Positions 11,200 through 22,362 of a stretch of 64,000 nt of DNA are shown here, piece by piece. The stretch comes from Margaritifera margaritifera (taxonomy: Eukaryota > Mollusca > Bivalvia > Unionida > Margaritiferidae): NCBI GenBank assembly GCA_029931535.1, contig JAQPZY010001200.1:875501-939500 (forward strand). Direction: 5' to 3'. A program made the position numbers and the translations under genes. The notes beneath the pieces were generated by a model. The model worked only from the letters and a program-made list of their open reading frames with translations, was not told the origin of the DNA and did no database searches. Each line of letters begins with the position of its first letter. Position 1 is the first letter of the stretch.

Positions 11200-11600
11200 C
11201 CACATTCCAATCTTTGCATCATTTCCAAAGAAATTACTTCCTAAACAAGTCATTAAATGTTCAAATGGGAATCCAAGACTGCGTTGATGGAGAAAATACA
11301 CACAATATTGTCCACACTCCATCGAATCTAATCCTTGTAATCTCTCACACTGTTGAATTGAGTGGATACATCATTTCTTCTCATAAAGTTTATGATATCG
11401 TCTTTCAGAGGAAATAATCCAAGGGAATCAAAATATGGCATACTGTGATTTTGTGGAAAGTTAACGGCTACCCAATGGTGTCCTGGGCGATGTATGTCGT
11501 CTGTGTTTATGACATAAACGTCGTTCCGTTTTTGATGAGGAAGTTCATCTTTAACATACACCACAGGATTTCAGGGAGCTGTGTAAGAACAATGAGTCAG
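11200..11600 (-). pseudogene. Polinton/adenain-like cysteine protease, frameshifted
   Basis: This resembles the adenovirus-type (C5/Ulp1-like) cysteine protease of Maverick/Polinton elements, which matures capsid proteins. The frame at 11328-11564 reads VYVINTDDIHRPGHHWVAVN followed by MPYFDSLGLFP. The HHWVAV block carries the catalytic His and the YFDS.G block is a family hallmark with the acidic residue. A different frame then carries MECGQYCVYFLHQRSLGFPF, whose first Cys (codon within 11302-11319) is the expected nucleophile. The change of frame lies at about 11335-11345, so the gene is broken. The N-terminal part upstream of 11600 is badly eroded. Its downstream neighbour is the open frame at 10280-10924; upstream are capsid-type fragments, which fits Polinton gene content. 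Confidence 0.75.
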
Positions 11601-11639
11601 AAGGTAATGAAGTTCCCAGGTATTCATTTTAACATGTAA

Positions 11640-12100
11640 TGATAGGTAATTACTTCACACTTGGTTACTTCTTTAAAAATATTTGTCAAGTAAGTCGATC
11701 AAAGGAAAGTCTTGCTACCTTGTTGCAAAAGTGCTTCGATGCATTTCGTCTCCAAGGAAGTCATTCGAGGTTGTGAATGGTCATTCAAATCTTTATACCA
11801 CTCTTTTTAAATCTTTTATTCTAGAATGAGTATACATGCTTCTTCCAGACACTCTTAAAATGTTCTTCTTGACTCAGTCACCAAACATTGGTCGTGTTGC
11901 ACTTGACTAGGATGATCGATTTGACACCCACAACAATGTCACTGGTCTGGAGTGTGATTTTATCAGCTAAGGTGCGAGCAAAACATGGCACTAAGTGTTG
12001 CTCTTATTTTGGCCATCGTGATACTATGGCTGTTTTTCTCTTCTTCTTCTTAACTGCTGTTCTGGATGGAAAACATTATCGTCTTCGATAATGTCCATGG
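11640..12100 (-). pseudogene. eroded small virus-like frames, unassigned
   Basis: Between the protease and capsid remnants the minus strand has short coding-like stretches in more than one frame, such as LADKITLQTSDIVVGVKSI and SLETKCIEALLQQGSK. They are too broken to assign. They may be the N-terminus of the protease and a small structural protein of the same element. Confidence 0.3.
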
Positions 12101-12115
12101 CTTCCATGTTTTGTT

Positions 12116-12403
12116 TTAATAGTCTATAGTGGCTTCTCTCACACTGTTGATTTTAAGAGTATTATCCAACTCTGTATACAAGATCATGCTCACTGTGTTC
12201 ACGAGGGTCAATGATGACTTAAGTTCTTTATGGGGTTGGCTTGATTTTGTACGATGAAAATGCCCGTCGCTTCTGTCTTGATCTGGAGTGAAATCAAATC
12301 CACACAAATTATATCCTCCAGAATAATCGTCATACGAAATGCCGTGGGTACTGTTGGTTCTTAATTGTCCTGTGGCTTCAAACAGAGTCAAGTAAGATCT
12401 CAA
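12116..12403 (-). pseudogene. capsid-type protein, C-terminal part (F54H12.2-like, Polinton)
   Basis: An open minus-strand frame reads RSYLTLFEATGQLRTNSTHG, then DYSGGYNLCGFDFTPDQD and, near its end, LVNTVSMILYTELDNTLKIN. The layout (Y..LF..TG......I....Y..GY.L..FD.TPD, then a hydrophobic ...TV..I.Y.E..N..EI end) matches the C-terminus of the metazoan F54H12.2-like proteins encoded by Polintons, which I take to be the jelly-roll capsid protein. The natural stop after TIDY is preserved at 12116. The upstream half (12510-12960) is separated by a segment that does not read through, and the central part of the family is missing here. Confidence 0.65.
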
Positions 12404-12509
12404 GTAATTATTCTAGGAAAAGTTAGGTTCATAAGGTCGGGTACGCAACGTCTGACCGTTTCGTCTATCTTTGACAAGTTGAAGCGTTAGACATGGAAAG
12501 GATTTTGAT

Positions 12510-12960
12510 CAATGGTTCCGTTGGATCGTCATCTTCAGTCAACTCTCTGCCTTTGAAGGCATCCAAGGTGTCAAGCTTCTTCACCACCGATGCATCCATA
12601 TGTGTGTTTTTGGCTTCTTTTCCATGCATCATGAGATTCTCGACGTAAGCTCTGTACAGGTAAACTGAATGCAGGAAACTGTTGACAGGATTCCTGGCAT
12701 CGGCACCTGGATTGGTGTTGTTCGTTTTGAGAACTCAGAGTTTCAGGTATAAGCAACTATTATTCAGAACGATGCTATTTTCAGTTTGCTTTTTTGATTT
12801 CAAATTCAATAGTAGCTGAGTTGGTCAAACGGGGTGAATTTCTACCCACTGGGATTCCTGCATAGTCATTATCGTCGGTGGCATGGCAAACATTTTTAGT
12901 TCTGTCTTGGAACTATCGTAAGAAAATCGGTGTATCGTTTCTTTAGTAATCCAAAAACGT
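12510..12960 (-). pseudogene. capsid-type protein, N-terminal part (F54H12.2-like, Polinton)
   Basis: Minus-strand stretches in shifting frames include MFAMPPTIMTMQESQWVEIH (the family usually starts with a PP.....E...W.EY/IHPV block) and, downstream, VYLYRAYVENLMMHGKEAKN followed by a VVKKLDTLDAFKGREL segment, the usual YPYRAYIE.LL..G..AK region. At least one stop and two frameshifts occur. Together with 12116-12403 it gives both ends of one capsid-type gene in the right order, but roughly the middle third expected for the family is absent. A fragment matching that middle lies at 17660-18240. Confidence 0.55.
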
Positions 12961-13169
12961 CAAAATCTTCGACCGTTCTTCTTTTCTTATTCGTTTTCTA
13001 GTTGTGTATATGAAGTCTATGAAGATTGAAGGGTTTTCGACGTCTCTTTCTGCATTGTCTTTGCTGTTGTGTAGAAGAAGAATTAATGCCTTCAAGAGTG
13101 TGAAGCGAATTTATAGTGAAGTCTAGGCGAATAAGGAGATTTCTGTTCCTGTCTGAATCAACATATTTG

Positions 13170-14215
13170 TTCCTGCTTTAATGAACGCTTGTTTGGAACT
13201 TTGTTGGACGATGAGCACGTATTGGATAATTTTTTTCCTTGCGTCAAGGTCGCATCTTTTAAAGCATGCAATCATCGAGTGACCATAGGTTTTAAGATGG
13301 GTGCCAACGTACGAAAAGCCGATTTTAACATACCTCCCAAACCATGTCCACGTTTTCGAGTTACTCGTCGGTGCACACGATACGTTTGTTACAATTCACT
13401 GAAGAATTATTTTCGAAAATGTAGTTTACCGGTGAATTTTCCTTTAGAGAATGGAATATTTTGTCCTAAATTTCCTGTTATACTAATAGTCACATTGTCA
13501 AAATACGATTTACTGACAGGAAGATAACGAGGATGTACACATTATGGATGAATGTGATACATGTTTCCTCCTTCATTATAAGAAGCTATGGCAGAATCCA
13601 CTTTGAAAAGAATGGTTCTCAGCAACAGAGCAGCTGTGTTTCCCACTACGTTGTGCTCGACGACATCAGAGTACAGAGAAATCAAATTCAGTCTTTCGTT
13701 CAATTCGATATGGTAGCGAAAAGACTTGAAGAATTGGTGGTTGTTGATGTCTGTCGGTAGGAGCAAAAGCTGTGTTTCTGCCCAGAATAGCAAACAAACT
13801 GGCAGAAAAGATGACGGGCAGAGAAGGTGGACGGTACTCGATCAGGATACTGCAGAGTATTTTGTCCAGTACTTTGCCAAACTGAGCGTTGAAAAGAGTT
13901 GAAATTGTTCAGACGAGATGTCGAGTTTTGAAAAATTATTCTGAAAGATTCTCATGGTAAATATTCAATTGGGGATTAGCTGGCGCTTTTTTGAGTCATA
14001 AAAGCCAGGATAATTTTTTTTCCAGCTGTTCTTGGAATTGTTCGTTGAGTATTTGTGCGACGAATCCTCGACCATATTAAAAACTTGGGTGGGATGAATG
14101 ATTTCTACCAAAGCCAACGAGCCTCGTGATATAAATTTATGGATTGAGGTAATTTGGCCTTGAAACAGCATAATTTGTTGTTGGGAAACACACCCATGGA
14201 ACTGTCAACAGGTAA
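13170..14215 (-). pseudogene. second capsid-type gene (penton/minor-capsid candidate), broken
   Basis: The minus-strand sequence begins near 14215 with LPVDSSMGVFPNNKL, the opening I associate with a Polinton structural protein (.LP..SSM..FPNN.LS.F.V.L). It continues through several frames: HPTQVFNMVEDSS, then the clean stretch 13542-13793 with LNLISLYSDVVEHNVVGNTA and IASYNEGGNMYHIHP, and on to a tail near 13170-13500. Most length is retained (~1 kb) but with repeated frameshifts and stops. I infer a minor capsid or penton-like role from its place between integrase and major capsid remnants; the family name needs a profile search. Confidence 0.45.
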
Positions 14216-14219
14216 TGTT

Positions 14220-14685
14220 AAATACAATTGATTATTCATAGTTCGATGGTTGTTGTCTCCGAAGAGTTACTCGATGTTTAACGAGAATGATTTTCCAAAG
14301 AGTTGTGACTAGCTTTGGCGTGGCTATCGTTGTTACAATCGGAATATCGAGGAATTGGGAAGAGAATAGCCAATATAATTGCTGAGCAAAATAGTCCACA
14401 TTTGTTGATCTCCTTCTTGCAAAGTCAAATTTCTAATTGCTGCTCCAATTACACTACACAAAGACAAAGATTTAGCAGAAAAAGACTATTCGATATTTAG
14501 GAACAAGTTCTCCACACTACATCCACTATGCCTGCTGTTTCTGTAGTTCTTGGAGGGATGAATTCGAAGAAGGGGATGCAATGTTTATCGGCATGTTTGC
14601 GACTTCTACTTATTTTTATAGTCGTTGATTTGTGAAGCTGCAATCCAAGAATCGAAACTGGGTGGATATCCTTTAAATCCGACTT
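14220..14685. other. eroded spacer within the Polinton remnant
   Basis: No clear motif. Short minus-strand frames are interrupted, and a small basic frame at 14497-14775 overlaps the end of the integrase in another frame. Confidence 0.4.
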
Positions 14686-14689
14686 TAAC

Positions 14690-15710
14690 TTATTGGATAC
14701 AATATTTTTCCACTTGTTTGTCGACCGAGAATGCTTTCGATATCGTACACGTCGTTGTCTTTCTTGATCACTCAATGTAACTCGGGCAAGTAAAAAGTTA
14801 CTTTTAACACTTCTCCGTTCATGTCTTCCAATTCAGAAATAGGTGAGTCACGCCCAAGCACTTGTCTTGTAACACGAAACAATTCTGTCGTCCAGTTGGA
14901 CAAATGACCTTTGGCAGAAGTGCATTTTGTCTTTCCAATGCCAACCCTATCTCCGGTGTTTAATCCTACTTTCTCTTTCTGGTCTCCAATCTTTCAAACA
15001 ATCGATCAAACACGGTCACTTCGTTTTGAGGTGTCACTTTTTCTGAAGCACATCCGATACTACGATAGTACGATTGATTCTAACTTTGACTAAACACCGT
15101 AACACGTCGATGTATTTGAGAATTTGCTGATATGTAAAGTATTTCCACATAGGTTCTTTCAAGATTCTTTGAAATATTTGCACGACACTAGCTTTAGTTT
15201 CAGGTTTTGGTGACATAGTGTATGCGTCTTTTTTCAATTCTTTTTGAAGAGCTTGGTTAAAAAAATTCGGTGGTTTGCCATCGCAGAAGGTGTCGATCAC
15301 TTTATTTTATGACAATACTAAAAGCTCTCACTAACTCTGAACTGATTTTAGGAGTCAAAGGAACTACAAAAGACGATTGTGAAAACACAGCAATTATACA
15401 AAACAAATATTTATAACCTCGATTGTACAAAACGAAACGAGAGACATCGGCTAAACCGGCTTGCCACGGATGATTGATTCCGGCTACTTTGGTTTGACTT
15501 CTTTAAAATTTTCGTCGAATGGGTTTATGTAAAGTGTATGTCGATTGTTCTGGTGACCATTGTTGTACATCTTGTAGACGTAGATTTTTAGTTTGGTTTT
15601 GGTTGCATGATACAATATTCGAATTCCTCCGTAGCCAGCTTCATAAGCAAGATTGTAGTAAATGCTGGCCAAAAGTGTATCCATGCTGTTGCTCCTCAAT
15701 AAGTTAAACG
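14690..15710 (-). pseudogene. Polinton-type rve integrase with chromodomain-like C-terminus, broken
   Basis: This is a retroviral-type (rve, DDE) integrase of the Maverick/Polinton kind, which inserts the element into the genome. Minus strand, N to C: MDTLLASIYYNLAYEAGYGG (~15640-15700), a frameshift to a QQWSPEQSTYTLHKPIRR block, the core start INHPWQAGLADVSRF (~15425-15480; the first catalytic Asp expected at WQADL reads as Gly in WQAGL, the Asp of ADV being the nearest acid), YKYLFCIIAVFSQSSFVVPL, then from 15300 ETKASVVQIFQRILKE (third acidic position near E), WKYFTYQQILKYIDVL, an SH3-like GDRVGIGKTK block near 14930-14960, and NDVYDIESILG near 14690-14760, typical of the chromodomain end. 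At least four frame breaks make it inactive. Confidence 0.85.
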
Positions 15711-15738
15711 ACTTCGTTTGGTAGTTTGTTTGTTGTTG

Positions 15739-15777
15739 TTTTTTTTTTTTTTTTTTTTTTTTTTTTGGGGGGGGGGG
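15739..15777. repeat. T28-G11 homopolymer tract
   Basis: About 28 T (15739-15766) followed by about 11 G (15767-15777), immediately upstream of the integrase remnant on its coding strand. Exact lengths of such runs are often uncertain in assemblies. Confidence 0.95.
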
Positions 15778-16029
15778 AGAGGTCAAAATGTGTTTCGTGT
15801 CCGACTAGCAATAATAGTAAAGGAAGACTAAAGGATCAGATTTTGTTTGACGTCTCTCTTCACTTGTCTTTTTCTTTCTCATCTGTTGGCGAGAGTGTTG
15901 ACATTACAGTTTTGATCCAACCAATTCTTCATGTAGGCGTCAACTAGGGTGTTTTAGCAGATAGAGTTTGAAGCTCTTCAAAGACTTCTCCTTTCCCTCT
16001 CTCCTCCATCCCTGTCTTCTTTGCTGTTT

Positions 16030-17160
16030 TTTGTTTTTATTTGCTTCTCATGACACTCGTGAAATCTCTCAAAGTAGGTTTAGCCGTCTCTTCTAAAGTT
16101 GTTGGTGAAACAGTTAAAGTCATTGCAGTAATTTTCCGTACCGTTGCGATTTTTTTCATATTTGACAAATCTGTTCCATCCATCAACGATTGTAGCTCTT
16201 GTTGTAAGCGTGACGTCCCCGTGAGATTAGAATTAGGAGGTAAGTACGGAACTAAAGTTATTTTTTTCCTTCCATAAGGTCCTGGGGTACCAGTGTGATA
16301 TCCTTCCAGAAAGGTATATCCTTTGTATCTTCACCTCAACACTCCTCTTAAAAGAGGTCCAGCAATAGATGCTAAGAAAGAAGAAAAAACTTTTAACAAC
16401 GGACCTATCATCATGGGAAGAAATCCACTTTTTTCTTTTGACTGACTGGAGTTTCTTTAAACAATTTGTCGAAGAACGTGACGCTGTCGTCCTAATTGCT
16501 GTGTCTGTGCCTTGGTCAAAAGAACCGCTCCTTTCAAGACCTTGAAACAACATTCACATACCGTATTGATGATCTGTTTTTTCGCATCGAAGAACTGGCT
16601 TTGGTGAGTACTGACAATACATCCCAAGGTTTAGTTAAATGTGAAGGGATAGCCTGGTTTCCTTGTTTGGAAGGCCTCTTTTGACGTCGATGTGAACTAT
16701 GAGAGGAACACATATTTGTTCAGAGGAACTGAAGTGGAGACAAATTTCGGTAAAGAAGAAGTGTTGGATAAGATTTATTCAGCACTTCTCGTTCTTCTTT
16801 ACTGTAATTCGTCTCCACTGATTATCGTGGCGTCGTACCAGCTTGACGTTAGAGAATTCTGGACAACGAGATGTTCTCAGCAGACTAAATCGTGCCAGTT
16901 ATTGCTTGGACAAATCCTGTAACATTTGCAACATGCCTGTTCTGTACTGCAGTTTTTTCTTTTGGGATGCCATATTTTTTTAGCTGCAGCAGCAATAGCT
17001 AGAGTGGTAGAAGGCGCCGAAGGAGAAGACGTAGAAGTCTCTGTAGAGATGGGTTTAAATTTTGTCAACAAATGGGGAAAGATTTGTTTGAAATGAAATT
17101 TTGCGGGCATCATCAATACCGGAGGAGAAATAGTAGAAGAGGAAGGGGAGACAGTCACAG
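16030..17160 (-). pseudogene. decayed small virus-like genes upstream of the integrase
   Basis: The minus strand keeps protein-like stretches in alternating frames: a segment around 16040-16330 containing GYHTGTPGPYGRK and LVPYLPPNSNLTGTS, a lysine-rich stretch near 16430, and a Ser/Thr/Pro/Ala-rich frame at 16877-17158 (TSTSSPSAPSTTLAIAAAAK). I cannot name these. Polintons carry several small, poorly conserved structural or DNA-binding proteins, and these may be such. Confidence 0.35.
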
Positions 17161-17329
17161 ATCAATGTTTTCGTAAGTAAGTACTCGTTCTAGCTGCAGT
17201 ACCTCTCTGTATTGAAGGGGTAATTTTGTGGTTGGTCTTCTTCTTAGGAGATAATTTAATGTGTGAACTCACTGACGCTCTTTTTGGTTTGTCTGCCTTT
17301 TGGATATTTTAGTAGCTTTTGCTTTTTGT

Positions 17330-17610
17330 TTATGTATTAGAATCCCATTTTAGAAGTAAACGAGTAATGCCATCTCCTAGAAATATTCTTCCACCTGATT
17401 TCGAGATGATTTGTTTTTTGGTTTGAGGATCGATTCTTGAATCAGCCAGTTGTGTCAAAGCTACTTTATGTTGTTGTTTTTTCTCACTTTCATCCTTGTT
17501 GGAAAGGAATCCCGTGGAGAATTTTGGCGGGCGCTCGGGTAAAAGGTCGACGGGAATATTGCCATCATGGAGTTGTGCAAGACATCGCAGTTAACCACAG
17601 AAACCAGTTG
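17330..17610 (-). pseudogene. small basic virus-like protein, candidate core protein
   Basis: The minus strand has a ~80-codon coherent frame including NIPVDLLPERPPKFSTGFLS and LADSRIDPQTKKQIISKSGG, ending at a stop near 17330. A basic stretch leading to a K..GG motif and a hydrophobic end resembles small core or membrane-associated proteins seen beside capsid genes in Polintons. Assignment is tentative. Confidence 0.35.
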
Positions 17611-17659
17611 TTCAGAATTCATTCAATTCTAACCTCTCGAGCTTTGTTAACTTAAAAAT

Positions 17660-18240
17660 ATTCTAAATATTTGATGTACGCAATATGTGTTGTCATGTTG
17701 TGAAGTGGTGGTCCAAACTGAACTTCTAATCGGACGCTGACTTGTAAAAACAAGTTGAGATAAGGCTTCGAGTCTAAAGTGGGTTCCAAATTAAAACAAA
17801 ACAGACACTATCCATTCGTCATCATCTCTCGATTGATGCCGTTGCATTCGAATGAGCAAATCCAGCCACAACTTCTTCTGGACGCAATCCTTGATATTTA
17901 TTATTCAAGGTAAAATTCACTTGACCCATCTAATTGTTTTCATTTCCGTTTTCTTAAATGGATACTTAGCGCTTTTATTCTCCAACAGCTTGGAGAGTGC
18001 TAATAGTACGGAAGGATTCACTCTAACCTTTGCCGCTTTGAGTACCACAACCTCCAATTCAATTTGTAAATTGAAAAAAGGTCGTGAAAAATGGGTTCTT
18101 CCATGTCTACAGAGGTAATTCCACCAATATATTTTTTATTCTCTCGTACAGCCCCGTATTGACCCCAGTTTTAGCCTTTGTATCATACAGGTTACCGGCT
18201 TTGTTGTGTAACCAAAGAGAGGAATTCAGTTGAGTTTCCT
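17660..18240 (-). pseudogene. second capsid-type fragment (F54H12.2-like middle region)
   Basis: The minus strand contains LNSSLWLHNKAGNLYDTKAK near 18150-18230, a KAAKVRVNPSVLLALSKLLE block followed by KSAKYPFKKTE near 17930-18030, and a LNLFLQVSVRLEVQFGPPL end near 17700-17770. The V.LNPSVLLAH.K.LE...AKYP.KK.E region is one of the best conserved parts of the F54H12.2-like capsid family. This part is missing from the fragments at 12.1-12.96 kb. It is therefore either a displaced piece of the same gene or a second, internally deleted copy; the C-terminal-like end at ~17700 favours a second copy. It is broken by frame changes near 18090 and 17880. Confidence 0.55.
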
Positions 18241-18285
18241 TTGCGGATTTACCGTACTTGAGCATACATTGTATCAGTGCTTTGT

Positions 18286-18570
18286 ACTGTTTTCCCTATT
18301 TTAATAACTGCTATAAATAGTGTACGTTGGACTAATTCAGGCTGATTTATAGAGCACATGGAAGCGGCCATGTTTTTCAGTTGTGTGCTTAGGTCATCTA
18401 CAGTTTCCACAAATACAATATGTAAAGAAATTGTCAGCCACAGTACATGAAAATAGCATAGAGTTATGCCAACATTATCTTTATTGTGCATGTTGCAAAT
18501 TCAAACAACTTCACCTTACACCTGTCACTCTCTCAGAAGTACATACTATCTGTAGAGCGCCTCCATAAAG
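18286..18570 (+). repeat. dispersed repeat, copy A
   Basis: This ~285-bp stretch is clearly similar (roughly 80% by eye) and in the same direction as 20499-20776. Shared blocks include TTTAATAACTGCTA, CAGCCACAGTACATGAAA and TATGCCAACATTATCTTTAT. No terminal inverted repeat or gene was recognised. Copy A ends about 40 bases before a solo LTR. Confidence 0.85.
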
Positions 18571-18611
18571 ACCACATTATTGTTATTATTATATGATTTA
18601 ACTTTGGTTGT

Positions 18612-19478
18612 TGTTACGAAATTATGTATATGGAATCTATAATGTGCCTGAACATTTGGCGTATGACTGTACTTTAAAATTGTGTCAAATTGTGAGTTAC
18701 ATTTAAGTTTGGTTAAGTTGTACTTTAGTCAAATAAACAACATGTTTACTGACCTTTTGTTCAAGGTCAGAGCTGTTTACCGTACTTTGAGTATTTTTCC
18801 ACTAAATAGACGCATTTAGTATTGCATTCTGGGTCGTAATATGACACGTTTCCTACTGTGAAATATGCCATTTGCAAAGAATATAAAAGACATGCATATA
18901 CAAATTATATTCATTCCAATTTTTAAAATCATGTGTTGAAAACATCTGTTTTTTACGATCAGCCTTTGGAATCATCAGATGTTTGGAAATATAGTCGTGC
19001 TGTTATCTTGTAGTTCTGTAATATTGTAATACTGTAATGCTGTATAAATAATTCGACTAGAATTATTTATTGGAACATCCAATGGAGTTACCTGAAGTAT
19101 TCATCAACCTTTGGATTTATATTTATGACTCTCGGATGCCTGTGAACATTCTTAAAGATGATCTGGATTACATTATCGTTGGTACATCAGAACATTCCGG
19201 ACCCATTCATTCGGAACAATCTTTCATTCTGAACGTTCGTGAAGATTCATTAACTTGGAACATTCATTCATTCGCAACATTTTATAGTTTCTGTATATAC
19301 AGGACTTGTGATTAGGACATTAATAATTATTGGATTATTTGGATTTAAATACACGATACTATAAGTGTATTTTGATTTTCACGTTAATTATTTAGAAATA
19401 AATTGTTTGTTGATTTTACAAACATTGTTGGTTTCACTTTCTTTTTGTTACGTTTTTTCTTACCATAGGGTCGTAACA
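18612..19478 (+). mobile_element. solo LTR, copy 1
   Basis: It begins TGTTACG and ends CGTAACA, and is flanked by perfect 4-bp duplications TTGT (18608-18611 and 19479-19482). The sequence matches the element at 38834-39668 in the same direction and that at 30070-30895 in the reverse. TG...CA ends, ~0.85 kb length and 4-bp duplications fit an LTR retrotransposon (Ty3/Gypsy type likely). No internal region or second LTR is adjacent, so it is a solo LTR. Strand given is relative, not transcriptional. Confidence 0.75.
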
Positions 19479-19482
19479 TTGT

Positions 19483-20498
19483 ATAGCTGAAACATTTAAG
19501 TCGCAAGCATCTAAACAACCCATTTAAATAATTCTCATGTATTTTTTTCCACCGAACAGTATTCATTAGTAGCAAGGTCCCACACAAGTCCCCCCATGAT
19601 GAAGCATTTTCTCAACAATAACAACCAATGTTCTGCTCAATAACAGGAACATGAAATTTGTCACAATTATTCCTGAAATGTCACTGATAAAATGTACAGT
19701 TTGAACAGGGATGGAACAGATCAGGTTCACAGAGGTCAAGGGTTAAAGTGTAAATGTTTTATTAATTCTTCGAACACTAGTGTATGGAAGAAAGAAAATC
19801 GGCTTAATCATCATTTTTGTCGTTGGTTTTATTACAAATGAACGAAAAGAAACAATTTTGTTATATTTTTATTTCACTTAATGCAACAGTTTTAAAATTA
19901 AGTTGACTTTACTCCTGTGTTCTAAGACTTCTAATTTCTCCATAATTAAGGTCATTCACACACAATACTGCCACAAGGCATATTGTGCGGGCAAGAGCAA
20001 AATAGGCACAATTAGCTTTTTTTCACGTATAACATCAATGTTAATATACCTTTTTGTAGAAAATCATACATAATGATATGAAAAAGAGAAAAGCAATTGC
20101 ACAAACTTTCACATTTGTTTTAAGGTGGCGTTCTATAGTTCGTATTCTGCATAGGGTTAGATTTTTAAAGAAAAAGAATTTCCCAGGTTTTCCTTACTGG
20201 TTATCTTGGCTATTTAAAAAATAACTTGTATATCTTAGGTATCTTAGGTATTATTAGAAGAACTTTTAATTCATTTTATTTTAGTGTTTGATTGATGGGT
20301 GCAATTTGCGTTATAGAGTATACAGCTTGGTCTTACTTCAGATGTGCACCTACCAAAAAACTGTTTGGTGATTTTCACTTCTTGAACTTCAAAGGTCAAT
20401 TGTAAAAAAAAAAGAGCCGATGACTTTATTACTTTTATGTATTTTATAATTTATTCATTGTACTTTCAGAAGCTGGTATTGTCTACTCTGGCAAAATT
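19483..20498. other. no gene recognised
   Basis: AT-rich DNA with short frames only and no motif or structural repeat seen. Confidence 0.6.
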
Positions 20499-20776
20499 TG
20501 TTTTTCCTAATTTAATAACTGCTAAAATTATTGTACTTTGGACTATTTCAATCTGATATTTCGAGCACACGAGAGTGGCCATTTTTGTCAGCTGTCAGAT
20601 CATGTACAATTTCCACAAGTACAATATTTAAATAAATTTCAGCCACAGTACATGAAATACCATAGAGGTATGCCAACATTATCTTTATTGTGCATGTCGC
20701 AAATTCAAACAACTTCACCTTACACCGGTCACTCTCTCGGAAGTACATAATATACGTAAAGCGTCTCCTCAACAGA
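20499..20776 (+). repeat. dispersed repeat, copy B
   Basis: Second copy of the ~285-bp repeat at 18286-18570, about 2.2 kb downstream in direct orientation. Similarity runs from TTTAATAACTGCTA to the AGTACATA and GCGTCTCC blocks. The short open frames in both copies are products of this repeat, not genes. Confidence 0.85.
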
Positions 20777-20779
20777 CTT

Positions 20780-22328
20780 TGACCTTCCAACACTCGCCTG
20801 ATCTCTCAACAACATTGTCCTGTTTTTTACCTGTCCATTTTCTCCTCTGACTTTTCGTTCTCACAAACACGTGTACTCATGAACCTGCATTAGGAAAGTG
20901 TTGGTGTCTGTAACCTTAAATTAATCAGTGACACATCAATAACTTACATCTACTCTCGTTACTGATGTGTCATTAACCAAGCCATTGACCGTTAAAAGAC
21001 CTCGTGGTTTATGACAGTCATTGACCTAGTCACCTTAAGTCACTTTCAGTCACTCTTTTGTTTCTGAAGTAGTACTTTTTGTGCAGATTGTTTCCGTCTT
21101 TGTCATCTGTATCTAAATTGGCAAGAAGTGCTGCCTTCACAAGTGAGATGAGTACACCTACTGACATCCAAAGTGAGATTAGTACACTTACTGTCATCCA
21201 AATCCGACTTTATACAGTTGTATACACAAACAAGTGTTTGCTAACCTGCAGCAGGAACTGACCTGCATTAAAAACAAGCCAACCAAGTCATGGGCTGATC
21301 GTGCAGTACAGGCAATACACAGACTGTATCAAAGTTAAATAGTGTATATGCAGGAATTGTTAATTTGCCATAATGCCCTATTATTTTGATGACCAGTTTT
21401 GTTTTGGTGTATTAAAATAAATTGATTTGTATGTACAGATCATAAAATGTGCATTTCACTATATGAGCTTTCAATTTAAACCAGTTTGTGTTATTGTATA
21501 CTTTAACTATCCCTTTCTTCTTTGAAACATTCCATCCTACAAATACAGGAATTGAGACGCAACATGTGCTCACCTACCTTTCTGTCCATTTCACACAACC
21601 ACGTACCTGCTAATATGAAGTCATCATTGTCTGTTGAGAGAAGTGGAAATGGCCCATGTAATAAGATGATGCAAATTGCTCAGCAAAATATAGTTTGCAA
21701 AGAAAAGAACTTTTTACACAGACGATGGAAAGTTCTAAAACCTCTTCGCTACATACGTATTAAGAAGACAGTAATTATGATAATTTTTTAAAGGTTTGAT
21801 GCAACAAATTAATTTTATAATCACTGAAATCAAATGGACTATATCATGACTTGACATACATCTCTGTCAATCAATCAATCAATCAATCAGTCGGTTAATA
21901 TATCAATTAGTCTGTATCTACGTCTGTCTGCATCTCTTTCTTTGTACGTATTAACTTTACTTTATATTGACCCCTCTCCCTTTAAATACACACGAACACA
22001 TACACCCATACATATGTTCCTGTTTTTCTCTCCAGTCTTTTCTTTTTAAAGCAGTAGATTTCTTTTCCATGGATCTTCACTCTACAACAGCCAGTTTGAT
22101 TAATGGCTACCTCTATTCTAGTAGATGACTTATTAATTCTAAATGAGTATTTGTGTGCCTGTCTTTTCGTGTCTCTAATTGGTTAAACACTGTATAAATG
22201 AACATTTCGCGATGGCTAAAGGAAAAAAAGCTCGTTGGAGAAGCCATCATACCCTTCCACTGGCAAAGACCCAAGACCATTGATTCCTGACTTATCCCTG
22301 TTTATCTGCATATTTTTGTTGAGCCTGT

Positions 22329-22362
<34 letters not shown>

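Noticed and set aside
13189..13527. 112-codon plus-strand frame
   Set aside because: It is antisense to the penton-like remnant, whose minus-strand reading carries the recognisable motifs.
15484..15786. Lysine-rich start of the frame over the integrase N-terminus
   Set aside because: The poly-Lys and poly-Pro come from the T28-G11 tract read backwards; the real integrase start is near 15700.
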